NCBI RefSeq assembly: GCF_000499845.2
Contig: NC_023749.2
Coordinates: forward strand, 21,804,273 to 21,868,272
DNA: 64,000 nucleotides
Origin: Phaseolus vulgaris
Taxonomy: Eukaryota > Streptophyta > Magnoliopsida > Fabales > Fabaceae
Direction: 5' to 3'
Position 1 is the first letter of the stretch, and every line of letters starts with the position of its first letter. Positions 55,174 to 64,000 of this stretch are shown here, piece after piece. Below the pieces are notes generated by a model. The model ran no database searches. It saw only the letters and a list, made by a program, of their open reading frames with translations, and was not told where the DNA came from. The position numbers and the translations under genes are program-made.

Positions 55174-55513
55174 CGATGACGAGCTGGATTTGAGGACAAA
55201 TCCTTTCCAAGGGGGAGGGGATGATGGAGGAGGGCCAAGCACACCTATCCAAGGAAGCCAAGGCACAAGCCAAGGAGAGCGTCTAGACCAAGACCAAGAC
55301 CAAGGTGAGCGTCTAGGACGTGAAGGTGAGCGTCTAGGACGTGAAGGTGAGCGTCTAGGACGTGAAGGTGAGCGTCTAGGACGTGAAGGAGGGAGGCTAT
55401 CCATGGAGCTAGACCGTCTAGGCCCCCTTACAAGATCCATGGCCAAACATGCTCACACACAAGTAAATGAAGCCACGGATGGAAGAGAGAAGGCTTTGTA
55501 TATGTTTGCATAA
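55163..55513 (+). pseudogene. B2 last codons of pol, reading into the 3' LTR
   Basis: After the deletion junction the frame 55190-55513 encodes LRTNPFQGG, crosses the LTR start at 55222, translates the 21-bp units as repeated GERLGRE, and ends GPLTRSMAKHAHTQVNEATD. The TRSMAKH phrase resembles the usual C-terminus of Ty3-type polyproteins. It is out of frame with the RT part because of the deletion. Confidence 0.65.
55209..55221 (+). other. B2 polypurine tract
   Basis: AAGGGGGAGGGGA immediately before the 3' LTR. Confidence 0.8.
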
Positions 55514-55546
55514 AGGCCCATTAGGGGTACTTAGTAGATAGGATAG
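55222..55546 (+). repeat. B2 3' LTR, 5' part only
   Basis: Matches 49901-50205 of the 5' LTR, with four instead of three 21-bp units (55305-55388). Cut at 55546 by the T LTR; the last bases GATAG (55542-55546) would be the left target-site copy of T. Confidence 0.9.
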
Positions 55547-56339
55547 TGATCCTGCCTGTTGACCGGAGCGCTGGAGAATGCCTCGTCAAAGGATCGACGT
55601 GCGCGCCGCTTCTCACTTCCATTCCTCCTCTGGATCTATCTCAAGAACCTGCAAAGAAACGACACGGTGCCGCTGCGGCCGATCGCACTCCGACGCTCAA
55701 GTCAGTGACGGTATCACCAAATACTAAGAACTGGAACCGTGCAAACTCTCTCTCACAAACAACTCTGTTACTCGCAAGCGTAAAGTGTATGAACTGAACG
55801 CGCGTACCTTAGAAAATCTGTTAAGAACTCTTATATACCTGGTGGTTTTCTCTCTCCTGGCAGTTACAGACCTGGACACGTGGCTCGCATCCAACTGTAC
55901 ACGTGCCATCATCTGGAGGCTCCCTGACTTGGCGCTGCTTCTACTCTTATTTTGGCTAAGTTACTTATGCATGGTACTGCCCAGTGCATAGCTAACTTAG
56001 GAGTGCGATCTCTACTGAAACTGGCGAGTTAGGGCCTTCATACACCTTCCCCGTGGTCTCGCCGGCCGCCTTCATAATCTGCTTCTCCTTCGTCTTCGGC
56101 GATGTGCTTATTCTGGCGATCTCCGACTGCCTGGTCGCCTGAGTCTACATCTGGCGACTTCATCTTCAACCTGGCGATCGCCTATTCTGGGAAACTGGAA
56201 ATCGGAACACGCCAACTTAACAATCGGCGACCACACGTGCCTCCCGACTTCCTTCCCATCTGCCAACCTGGCGCCTTGTCAACACGCCTACACTGTAGCA
56301 GGATGCCACGTCATCACACCCGTCCACCAGGGCGGTACA
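55547..56339 (-). repeat. T 3' LTR
   Basis: 793 bp, plus-strand TGATCCTGCC...GGGCGGTACA. TATA box (minus) 55830-55837. About 120 bp shorter than the solo LTR at 22866-23782. Confidence 0.9.
55830..55837 (-). promoter_or_regulatory. TATA box in T 3' LTR
   Basis: TATATAAG on the minus strand. Confidence 0.6.
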
Positions 56340-56355
56340 CAAGCCCCCCAGTCTT
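56340..56355 (-). other. T plus-primer (polypurine) tract
   Basis: AAGACTGGGGGGCTTG on the minus strand, next to the 3' LTR; identical in T0. Confidence 0.8.
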
Positions 56356-56940
56356 AAGCGAAGACTTGTCTAGCGAAAAGACTGAAAGAGCCCTCGTCAA
56401 CACCGATCTACGTGGCACTGACGCAGAATTCCAAGCGATCGTACTTTCTGCTGCTCTGACGCTCCACCAAACCCTTCACCGATCGCTCGACACGTGGCTT
56501 CATCAACGGCTCTCTTCATCTGCCGTTAGCGCTTCCAAAACTTATTTCGAAAACCCTTAAACCCCTTACGCTCCTACTGTTCCATCACTTTCTTCACACT
56601 TGCATACGCTCTCATTTCCTTCTGCAAAAGCTCTCGACGTTCCTCGACGCTCTAGATCACCACCTCCCTTCAACGTTTTCCTGATCATCGAAAGGTAACT
56701 ACTTTCCTTCATCTGCTGGGTTCCCTTGCATTTTCACCGATTCGCATCATCCTGTAACTGTCTGGTGCATACGCTGTGGGCTGTTTTTCCATTTCTCCTT
56801 CTGCGTAACTTAGGGCTTTGTCGATCGTCGCAACGAACTCACATTCGTTCGTCTTTCACCTTCCTTCTATGATCGAGTCAGCCTTTGTAACCCTCCTGAT
56901 TATTATTCTTTCTCTTTCTTCTTCCTTTGCAGTTGCTACC
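56356..56940 (+). promoter_or_regulatory. putative promoter and leader of the T antisense gene
   Basis: Lies between the plus-primer tract and the antisense ATG. A leader intron is predicted at 56695-56932 (GTAACT donor, TTCCTTTGCAG acceptor, eight bases before the ATG). I see no convincing TATA box; transcription start unknown. The frame is also open upstream of 56941 to 56818, but splicing would remove it. Confidence 0.4.
56695..56932 (+). other. predicted 5'-leader intron of T antisense gene
   Basis: 238 bp, AAAG|GTAACT...CTTTGCAG|TTGCTACC. The equivalent T0 intron is 241 bp at the same distance class from the ATG. Confidence 0.55.
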
Positions 56941-59577
56941 ATGACTCGCACCAAGATTACCCCGAACCCCCCTCCATCAGCGCGAAACCCTCCTTCACAA
57001 GCACACGACTCAACGCAAGTTCGTGGTGCTCCCTCTTTGCAGGCTGTGAGGCCTGCGTCTTCCCAAACCGCTCTGGCCCAGGCGACTCCACCAAACGCTG
57101 GAGGAGCCCCCATCCCTCTGCCAGACTTCAAGGCTTTATACCCATGGGCTAACCCAACCCTCTTAAAGGAAACCTCGTCGGTGAACACTGCAGGAGCGGT
57201 TCTGCGATTGACCAATGGGGACGAGGCCCACCAATCGTTTCACAAGGAGCACGATGAGAGAATGATGGTGCTGCCTTGCCCCGCCGCTCTGCCAGTGTGC
57301 GCCGATGATAAAGTGAGCGCCGACGGGCCCTTCTGCTTCGTCTACACCACTTTCTTCAAGAAGGTCAAACTCAGGTTCCCTCTTACTCGATTTGAGAGGG
57401 AACTCTTAACCGAGCTCAACATCGCTGCCGCCCAGCTTCACCCCAACAGCTGGGCGTTTGTCCGAGCTTTCGAGATAACGTGCGCCCACCTGGGGTTGCC
57501 CGCGTCAGTGGACGTGTTTTTATTCCTGTTTGAGGCCAAGCACCCAGGAGATCGCCTGTGGGTCAGCCTGAATGCCATTGCTGGGAGATCCATTTTCACC
57601 ATCTTCCAGCAGTCGTACAAGGATTGGAAGGGGAAGTTCATCCAGGTTCGCGCAAATGACAAAGACACTTCCCTTCTCGACGGTTTCCCCTTGTACTGGG
57701 TGGACAAGGGGAGAAAGGAGTCCAAGAGCTGCTTCAGGAGGCCCAGAAGTCCTGATAGCATGGGAGCTTTGGATCGAGACCTTTGCCTATTCTGGAAGAG
57801 GGTGGCAGATGCCCACATAACATTCTTGACCCCCACCCTGATTTCCTTCGAGTTCTTTGAGGACCAGTTGGAATTCCAAATAGGTCAGGACGCTACACTC
57901 TTGTCTTGACATTGCTTCTGATATTGTTTCTGGGCGTCTTGTGCGACACACACAAGACTTTGGTTTTATCTTTTCTGCATATGCCTGTTTTTGCTGTCTC
58001 ATTGCCTTGTACACTAATCTTTTTTCCCCTTGGAGCTAACTCATGCACTTTCGTTCCATGCAGATACCATGTTGGGTAAGAACATGCTCGCTGACTTGAA
58101 GGCGCTCGCCCGCAACCACGGGTTGGCGACCGGTTCCCAGACGGTGCCCAACTCGGCGGTCGAGAAGGCCATCATTCATGGGCGATCACCGCCTAAGGAG
58201 CCCACCCAACGAAAGAAACTGGTCCTTAAAAGGCCAAAGCGAAAAGCCCCCCAAGTCGTCCAAGAGGAGGAGGAAGAGGACGACGAGGTCACTGAGGATG
58301 GCCTCGTTACAAAGAGGAAAAGGGTGGCACCACCTTCTCCACCTGCCCCACCCCCTCTTCCAGCTTCAACACCACCATCAACACCTGCTCCTCCTCCCTC
58401 ATCACCAACACCATGAGCCCCTTCACCACCAGTCCAAGCAACTCCACTGGCCACTGCGCCACCAGCAGTCGAGGCTCAAGAGCCAAACTTTCTGGAGGAC
58501 CCCCCAAGTGCCTCTACGCCCCATATCTCAGCTGGAGGGGGCCCTCCTTCAAATGCTTCAGCTGCAGAGAACGTTCCGACCGGGAATGAGGTTGCTCACA
58601 CCTCCCCGATTCTAATTACCGAGTCCCCGGTCGCGTCGCCACGCCAGGAAGCAAACATTGAAAACCCTGCTAAGGAAGGTGGCGGCGAGAACCCTCCACA
58701 AGCCCCCCTGGCGCCTCTCCAGGCATCCAACCTTTCCCTTGAAGTCACAAGGATGTGGGAACCTCTGACTGCCAAACTCAAAACCATAGCAGAGGATATC
58801 CCATCAATCATAACGAGAGCTGTGGAGAGCTCCACCAGGAGGCTTCAAGACGATCTCTACAACCTCAAGACCGAAAATAGCACTATGAAGGTTGAGGTGG
58901 AGAAGGTGTCATTCAGCCTGACGCTCGCGGAAATGGAACACTCTCGAGTAGAGGATGCCCTGAGTACCGAGCTTAGGCTGGCGCGCAAGGAAGCTGCCGA
59001 CCTTCGCCGCAAAGTCCACGAACTTGCCCAAGAGAAAGTTGAACTAGAAAGCAAGATCGTGCCTCTGCGCACCAAGGCGAGCGACCTGGAGGCTCACATT
59101 CAAGCTGACGCCGCCAGGGTGCAAAAGCTGGAGCAGAGGTCGATTGACCGCGAGAAGCTACTTGGGCAAGTTGAAAAAGCGAGGGACGACGCCATGGCTG
59201 ATCTCGCCGAGGCAAACAAGGAGAAAGGGAAGATGGCTGCCGAGTTGGCCCAAGCTCAAACAGAATCCAAGAAGGTTACTGACGACCTTCTTCATGCTCA
59301 AGAGACCAACAAACAACTCCAAAAATAGGTTGAAGAGCAGGGGCAGCAGAACAAGGAGCTCAAGGAACAGGTTGGAGGACTTCAAGGGCAGTTTGAAGAA
59401 CTTAAGCTAAATTCTGCTCAGATTCTGAGTGCTGGATTCGAAGCCGCTCGGGAGCAATTCGCATGCCTATTCCCTGATCTCGACCTCAGCATGGTGTCGT
59501 TAAACAACGAAGTAGTAGATGGAAAAGTCGTTCCCGCCGAAGGCTCAACCAATTCCACCCCATCTGCTTCTTTATAA
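56941..59577 (+). pseudogene. T antisense spliced gene (Tat additional ORF), two in-frame stops
   Basis: Coding exons 56941-57883 and 58064-59577 give 818 residues if the two stops are read as sense. Residues 1-60 are Pro/Ser-rich (MTRTKITPNPPP); about 110-310 is a conserved globular part (KVKLRFPLTRFERELLTELN, QLHPNSWAFVRAFE, DGFPLYWVDKG). After the splice come a basic cluster (KRPKRKAP), an acidic run (EEEEEDDE), a Pro-rich linker, then a long heptad coiled coil (about 600-770) and a conserved end (VDGKVVPAEG). Stops: TGA 58414-58416 and TAG 59326-59328. No catalytic motif recognised. The basic cluster could be a nuclear signal. It runs against pol, so its RNA would be antisense to the element's genomic RNA. 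Antisense extra ORFs are known for Tat elements; role unknown. Confidence 0.75.
57884..58063 (+). other. predicted intron in T antisense gene
   Basis: 180 bp, GTCAGG donor and TTCCATGCAG acceptor, T-rich before the acceptor, phase 1. Without splicing the frame ends at 57907-57909. T0 has an intron at the same place and phase. Confidence 0.7.
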
Positions 59578-60179
59578 ATTCACTTGTATTTACCTTGTAA
59601 AAACTCTTGCATATGTGTTTTGAACAGTTACTTATCTCAATAGCGAAACTTGGATATTCTTTCTTCTGACTTCTTTTGAGCGCTTTTACCTTCTTTGTAT
59701 GTTTAACTTTGCCGAGTTTAACTTAGCGATTTTGCAAACACGACCTTTGGCGTAACTGCTTCGAGCCGATTCAAACTTAAGCCACAATCGCTTTAAACAA
59801 CTTGTACCCTTGAGGCACTAACCTGATCATAAGAAAAGTTTCCAAGCAACGAACTGTAACTCAATCATCGGTTCAAACAACGTCCCATTCGACCTGCTTT
59901 ATCAAACAAGTCTTTCAACCTTCTCGCCGTCGTTTGAACTTTTCCCGATCGCCAAAACCTCTTGGTAACACCAGCTTTTCCCAGCCTCATGCTTTGGCAG
60001 TCATTTCTTTATCTGGGGCAGAAATGCCCTTTGGGATCTTCCTTTACCCCCCTGAACTTCAGAGCTGAAGACCGGCTGGCTAGGCGTTCTCTTCGAACCT
60101 ACCTTAGCCACCTTTCAAGCTTCTTCCGCCCTCTTCGCCATATCTGAACTCGTTCAAGACGAGAAGGATTTTATCTTGC
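59578..60179. other. T 3'-region spacer
   Basis: No gene. GAACTT/AACTCG-type words and C-rich stretches; separates the antisense gene from the tandem repeats. Confidence 0.45.
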
Positions 60180-60880
60180 CTATACCCGCATATAAGCGAG
60201 AAGGTCTTTAACTCGCCTGAGCTCGCACAACGGCGAGAAGGACTTTATTTGATGCCTCAACTTGCCCAGGGTGTACATCTCCTCCCCCTGGATGCACTGA
60301 GGATCTTTTCTTTCTCTCGCCTGCGCTCGCTCAGCGGCGAGGAGGTCTTTAATTGGCCTTGGCTCGCACAACGGCGATAAGGACTTTATCCGGTGCCTCA
60401 ACTTGCCCAGGGTGTACATCTCCTCCCCCCTGGATGCACTGAGGACCTTTCTCGCCTGCACCCGCTCAACGGCGAGGAGGTCTTTAACTTGCCTCTACAT
60501 TGCCCCGGGAGTTACATCTTCTCGCTCCCAGAAACACGGAGGACTTTTCCTCTTTCTCGCCTGCACTCGCTCAACGGCGAGGAGGTCTTTAACTTGCCTC
60601 TACGTTGCCCCGGGAGTTACATCTTCTCGCTCCCAGAAACACGGAGGACTTTTCCTCTTTCTCGCCTGCACTCGCTCGACGACGAGGAGGTCTTTCATCT
60701 GGTGCCTCCGATCGCCAATAAACGATGAGGACTCAAAACTTAACTGGTGCCTCTAATCGCCGAAAAACGATGAGGACTTTAAAACTTAACTGGTGCCTCT
60801 AATCGCCGAAAAACGATGAGGACTTTACAACTTAACTGGTGCCTCTAATCGCCGAAAAACGATGAGGACTTTAAAACTTT
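60180..60880. repeat. T 3'-region tandem repeats (two unit types)
   Basis: 60180-60700: units of roughly 100 bp built from CAACGGCGAGGAGGTCTTTAA, CAGGGTGTACATCTCC or GGGAGTTACATCTTCTCGC phrases; the last two copies are nearly identical (60474-60680). 60690-60880: units of about 46-48 bp with TGGTGCCTCTAATCGCCG and AACGATGAGGACTTT, three close copies and one diverged. Position matches the T0 and E arrays, but the sequences are unrelated. Confidence 0.85.
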
Positions 60881-61009
60881 TTAGAAAGCACGCGATATAT
60901 ATATTTTCTTGCCTCAAATCATGTACAAATGACAAGGTCTTTCTTCAAACTTTCGAAAATAGCACACATGCAATCTGGAAACACTTTATACTTCGAAAAC
61001 TCTTCTTTT

Positions 61010-61065
61010 ATTGGGTGGCCTCATTAAAAACCCTCCTTAGGGAAAAAGAGCGCCCCCTTGAAACT
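61010..61065 (-). other. conserved block after integrase stop, T copy
   Basis: On the minus strand AAGGGGGCGCTCTTTTTCCC, then GGAGGGTTTTTAATGAGGCC to CACCCAATAA. Ends about 57 bases after the pol stop codon. Confidence 0.55.
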
Positions 61066-61121
61066 GTTTTAACAGAGACATTATAATATAACATTTGTGT
61101 TTGTCTTTACTTACAAAGCTC

Positions 61122-63998
61122 TTAACTATAGTACAACTTCAGGTGTGTGGCGTTCCAGGTGCGAGGAATCGCCCCTCCTTCCAGCGTCTCTAAGCGGTAG
61201 GCTCCGTTCCCGAGCACCTCGGTTATTCTGAACGGTCCAGTCCACTTGGGTGATAGTTTATTCTCCATCTCGTACTGGTGGACCTTCCTCATCACCAGAT
61301 CGCCTTCTCTAAACTGTCTTGGCATCACCTTAGAATTGTACCTTCGCTCGACCCTTCTTTTCACCGCCTCAGCCTTCAGCCTTGCCTCCTCCTTGACTTC
61401 ATCCAGCAGATCCAGGTTCAGCCTTCTCTCTTCATTCGAGTCTTCCTCTACGAAGTTCTGGAATCTCGGCGAGCTTTCCTGGATCTCCACCGGAATCATG
61501 GCGTCACACCCATAGACCAAGCTAAACGGGGTCTCATGGGTTCTGGACTGCTCGGTGGTGTGGTACGCCCAGACTATACGGGGCACCTCCTCAGCCCAAC
61601 TTCCCTTGGCTTTCTCAAGCCTTCTCGTCAAACCTCTCAACAACACCCGATTAGCTGATTCCACCTGGCCATTCGTCTGAGGGTGCTCGACGGATGCAAA
61701 CACTTGCTGAATTCCAACCCCTTCACAAAGCTTCTTCAACAGGTGGCTTGCAAACTGAGTCCCATTATCTGACACCAGGCGCTTAGGCACTCCAAACCGG
61801 CACACGATGTTCTTCCATACAAAGCCTTCGATCTTGTGTGCGGTGATCTGGGCCACTGGTTCTGCTTCAATCCACTTGGTGAAGTACTCAATCGCCACCA
61901 CCAAGTACTTCATCTGCCTGATCGCCAGTGGAAAAGGTCCCAGGATGTCAATTCCCCAAGTATGAAACGGCCACGGGCTATAGATCGACTTCAACTCCTC
62001 GGGAGGTGCCTTATGCCAATCGGCGTGCTGCTGGCACTGTTTACAGCATTGGGCATACTTCTTGCAATCTTCTCTCATGGATGGCCAATAGTAGCCTGCA
62101 CGGAGAGTCCTCGCGGCCAGAGCTCGACCCCCGACGTGACTTCCACATATTCCTTCGTGGAGCTCTGCCATAATTCTCGTGCACTTCTCGCCGTGTATAC
62201 ATTCCAGGAGTGGGTGGGTGAACCCAAACCTGTACAGATCGCCATCAATCAATGTATACTTGCTGGAATTTTTCTTTACCTTCCTAGCTTCTGTTGGATC
62301 TAGCGGGAGGAGGCCATCTGCCAGGCACCGCTTGTACTGTGTTATCCAAGTGTCTGGCTCATGGGTGGCGCAGACCTGCATCACGTCCACCTTCTCTCCT
62401 CGACAAGCTCTAACTCTCGGCGATCTCAGAGTTTCTTGCGTCAAAGACTTGTGGCTTCTCGCTGCTCTCTCCGTCGACCTGCTTATCTGAAGGACCAGGT
62501 GATCTGCTACAAATGCCCTCGGCGTCTTCAGAGTTTCTTGAATCACTGTCCTCTGCCTACCCCCCTTGCCTGAACTGGCGAGCTTAGCAAGCAAGTCAGC
62601 TCGGGCATTCTGTTCTCGGGGCACATGTACCACTTCAAAAGAGGCAAAGGAACTCTTCAATTCCTGCACATACGCCAAGTAAGCCGCCATTTGTGGATCT
62701 TTAGCCTGGAACTCGCCTGTTACTTGCCCTGTGACTAGCAGCGAGTCACTCTTAGCCATCAGCACTCTGGCTCCCATTTCCTTGGCCAGCAGAATCCCGG
62801 CGATCAGCGCCTCATACTCTGCTTGATTGTTGCTGGCTTTGAAGGCGAATCTCAACGATTGTTCGATCAGCACGTCGTTGGGTCCTTCCAATATTACTCC
62901 AGCACCGCTACCCTGCTGGTTCGATGATCCATCCACCGAGAGTACCCAACGGAAGTCGTCACCTTCAACCCGCGTTGCTTCTGATGAGAGCTCGACTACA
63001 AAATCTGCGAAGATTTGCCCCTTGATCGGGCCTCGAGGCTCATATTTAATGTCAAATTCTGACAATTCTACTGCCCACTTCACCATTCTTCCCGCAACGT
63101 CAGGTTTCTTCAAGACCTTCTGGATGGGCAGGTCAGTCATCACCAGTATTGTGAAGCTGTGGAAGTAGTGGCGCAACCTCCTCGCCGAAAACACCACAGC
63201 CAGCGCAGCCTTCTCAAGGGCCTGATATCTCGTTTCTGGGCCCTGCAACACCTTGCTCACAAAATAAATAGGCTTCTGAGCCTGATCCTGGTCCTGGGCG
63301 AGCACCGCACTCACCGCCCTCTCAGTCACAGCGAAATACAACCTGAGAGGGATTCCCGCCAGTGGTTTGCACAGAACCGGCGGGCTCGCCAGATATTCCT
63401 TCAGCTTGACGAAAGCTTTCTCGCATTCTTTCGTCCAAGCGAACTTGTTATTGCGCCGCAGACATTGGAAATAGGGATGTCCCTTTTCTCCGCTCGCTGA
63501 CACGAAGCGAGATAGGGCTGCCATCCGACCCGTCAGCTGCTGGACTTCTTTCACTGTAGCCGGGCTTCTCATCGCCAGGATGGCGGCACACTTGTCCGGG
63601 TTGGCCTCTATTCCCCTTTCAGTCAAAAGAAAACCCAAGAACTTTCCAGCCTCCACGCTAAAAATGCATTTCTCCGGGTTGAGCTTCAACTTGAACTTGG
63701 CGATCGTCGTGAATAATTCTTCCAAGTCTGCCACGTGCTTGCTCTTCTCCTGCGAGGTCACGACCATGTCATCGACGTAGGCTTGCACGTTCCATCCCAG
63801 CATCGGTGCAAGTACTCGATCCATCAACCTCTGGTACGTGGCCCCCGCGTTCTTCAGCCCAAACGGCATCACCTTATAGCAGTAGCACGACCTCTCCGTC
63901 ATGAAGGCTGTTTTTTCTTCATCCATGGGATGCATCTTGATCTGATTATAGCCCGAGAAGGCCTCCAGGAAACTCAGCAGCTTGCACCCTACCGCACT
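61122..63998 (-). CDS. T pol, partial: RT, RNase H, archaeal-type RNase H, integrase
   Basis: Uninterrupted frame of about 958 codons from the right edge to the stop at 61122-61124. RT: LSFLEAFSGYNQIK (63990-63950), MPFGLKNAGATYQ, YVDDMVV (about 63780). The motif A residue expected to be Asp is Glu (codon GAG at 63963-63965; D has Asp). RNase H follows, then a second RNase H from about 62960 (SVDGSSNQQGSGAG, FKASNNQAEYEALIAG, HVPREQNARADLLAKLAS). Integrase: zinc part HEGICGSHVGG...CKQCQQHADWHKAP, catalytic GIDILGPFP, VSDNGTQF and NGQVESANR with a D(35)E spacing, C-terminal domain to HLKLYYS. No chromodomain. The best preserved pol here, but RT activity is doubtful. Confidence 0.9.
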   Translation of the reverse strand, partial: SAVGCKLLSFLEAFSGYNQIKMHPMDEEKTAFMTERSCYCYKVMPFGLKNAGATYQRLMDRVLAPMLGWNVQAYVDDMVVTSQEKSKHVADLEELFTTIAKFKLKLNPEKCIFSVEAGKFLGFLLTERGIEANPDKCAAILAMRSPATVKEVQQLTGRMAALSRFVSASGEKGHPYFQCLRRNNKFAWTKECEKAFVKLKEYLASPPVLCKPLAGIPLRLYFAVTERAVSAVLAQDQDQAQKPIYFVSKVLQGPETRYQALEKAALAVVFSARRLRHYFHSFTILVMTDLPIQKVLKKPDVAGRMVKWAVELSEFDIKYEPRGPIKGQIFADFVVELSSEATRVEGDDFRWVLSVDGSSNQQGSGAGVILEGPNDVLIEQSLRFAFKASNNQAEYEALIAGILLAKEMGARVLMAKSDSLLVTGQVTGEFQAKDPQMAAYLAYVQELKSSFASFEVVHVPREQNARADLLAKLASSGKGGRQRTVIQETLKTPRAFVADHLVLQISRSTERAARSHKSLTQETLRSPRVRACRGEKVDVMQVCATHEPDTWITQYKRCLADGLLPLDPTEARKVKKNSSKYTLIDGDLYRFGFTHPLLECIHGEKCTRIMAELHEGICGSHVGGRALAARTLRAGYYWPSMREDCKKYAQCCKQCQQHADWHKAPPEELKSIYSPWPFHTWGIDILGPFPLAIRQMKYLVVAIEYFTKWIEAEPVAQITAHKIEGFVWKNIVCRFGVPKRLVSDNGTQFASHLLKKLCEGVGIQQVFASVEHPQTNGQVESANRVLLRGLTRRLEKAKGSWAEEVPRIVWAYHTTEQSRTHETPFSLVYGCDAMIPVEIQESSPRFQNFVEEDSNEERRLNLDLLDEVKEEARLKAEAVKRRVERRYNSKVMPRQFREGDLVMRKVHQYEMENKLSPKWTGPFRITEVLGNGAYRLETLEGGAIPRTWNATHLKLYYS

Positions 63999-64000
63999 AT

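Larger units (their letters stand above)
49901..55546 (+). mobile_element. B2: gypsy element lacking RNase H and integrase
   Basis: 5' LTR 49901-50625, primer site 50628-50640, leader, gag-protease-RT 52492-55173, deletion junction about 55163, last pol codons, polypurine tract 55209-55221, partial 3' LTR 55222-55546 cut by T. Inserted into the second RNase H of E (left flank ATCTA, 49896-49900). The better preserved B copy. Confidence 0.9.
55547..64000 (-). mobile_element. T: Tat-type gypsy element, right part off window
   Basis: Minus strand: pol from the right edge to 61122, conserved block, tandem repeats, antisense gene (plus strand, 56941-59577), plus-primer tract 56340-56355, 3' LTR 55547-56339. 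It inserted into the 3' LTR of B2, so it is younger than B2. gag, protease, the first part of RT and the 5' LTR lie beyond 64000. Confidence 0.9.

Overview
The window looks like repeat-rich heterochromatin of a flowering plant, and no host gene could be recognised in it. Almost every base that can be assigned belongs to LTR retrotransposons, many inserted into one another. A legume of the bean tribe is my best guess, from general familiarity with the copia LTRs carrying the AAACAAYCGRTTGTTT motif. That is inference and needs a database comparison.

Families (labels are mine). T/T0/D/E: Ty3/gypsy elements of the Tat type, with a second, archaeal-type RNase H between RT/RNase H and integrase, an LTR beginning TGTACCG, the plus-primer tract AAGACTGGGGGGCTTG, repeat-filled 3' regions and, in two copies, a spliced antisense gene. 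A and B: Ty3/gypsy elements with tRNA-iMet-type primer sites, LTRs beginning TGATGAG or TGATGGAGG, and pol reading into the 3' LTR as in CRM-type chromoviruses. C: Ty1/copia elements with LTR TGTTGAA...TTCTAACA.

Layout. 1-668: T LTR. 669-1465: copia LTR C1, lying in the protease region of T0. 1466-12620: T0 (+): pol remnant, 105-bp tandem array split by the gag-only element A1 (3460-8221), antisense gene, 3' LTR. 12621-17888: degraded LTRs, a hAT-like MITE (14605-15051) and AT-rich DNA. 17889-25445: an old LTR (F) split by copia element C2 (18056-24822), whose 5' LTR holds a T solo LTR. 25446-28715: copia C3. 28716-30568: 3' end of A2 (-), cut by B1 (30569-38064). 38065-39407: Tat-like LTR segments. 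39408-45035: Tat element D (-). 45036-45300: B-like fragment. 45301-49900: Tat element E (-), holding copia solo LTRs C4 and C5. 49901-55546: B2 (+), inserted in E and cut by T. 55547-64000: Tat element T (-), running off the right edge.

Coding state. The longest open frame is the T pol (61122-63998, about 958 codons, partial), but its RT motif A has Glu where Asp is expected. B2 keeps gag-protease-RT (52672-55173) but lost RNase H and integrase through a deletion at AGGT microhomology. All other copies have frameshifts, stops or deletions. The most unusual content is the two-intron antisense gene inside the Tat elements, conserved between T and T0 in intron position and phase; a palindromic 16-mer present many times in the copia family, both in LTRs and in gag; and a short conserved block after the integrase stop in three Tat copies. 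I found no rRNA or tRNA gene, CRISPR array or bacterial-type operon.
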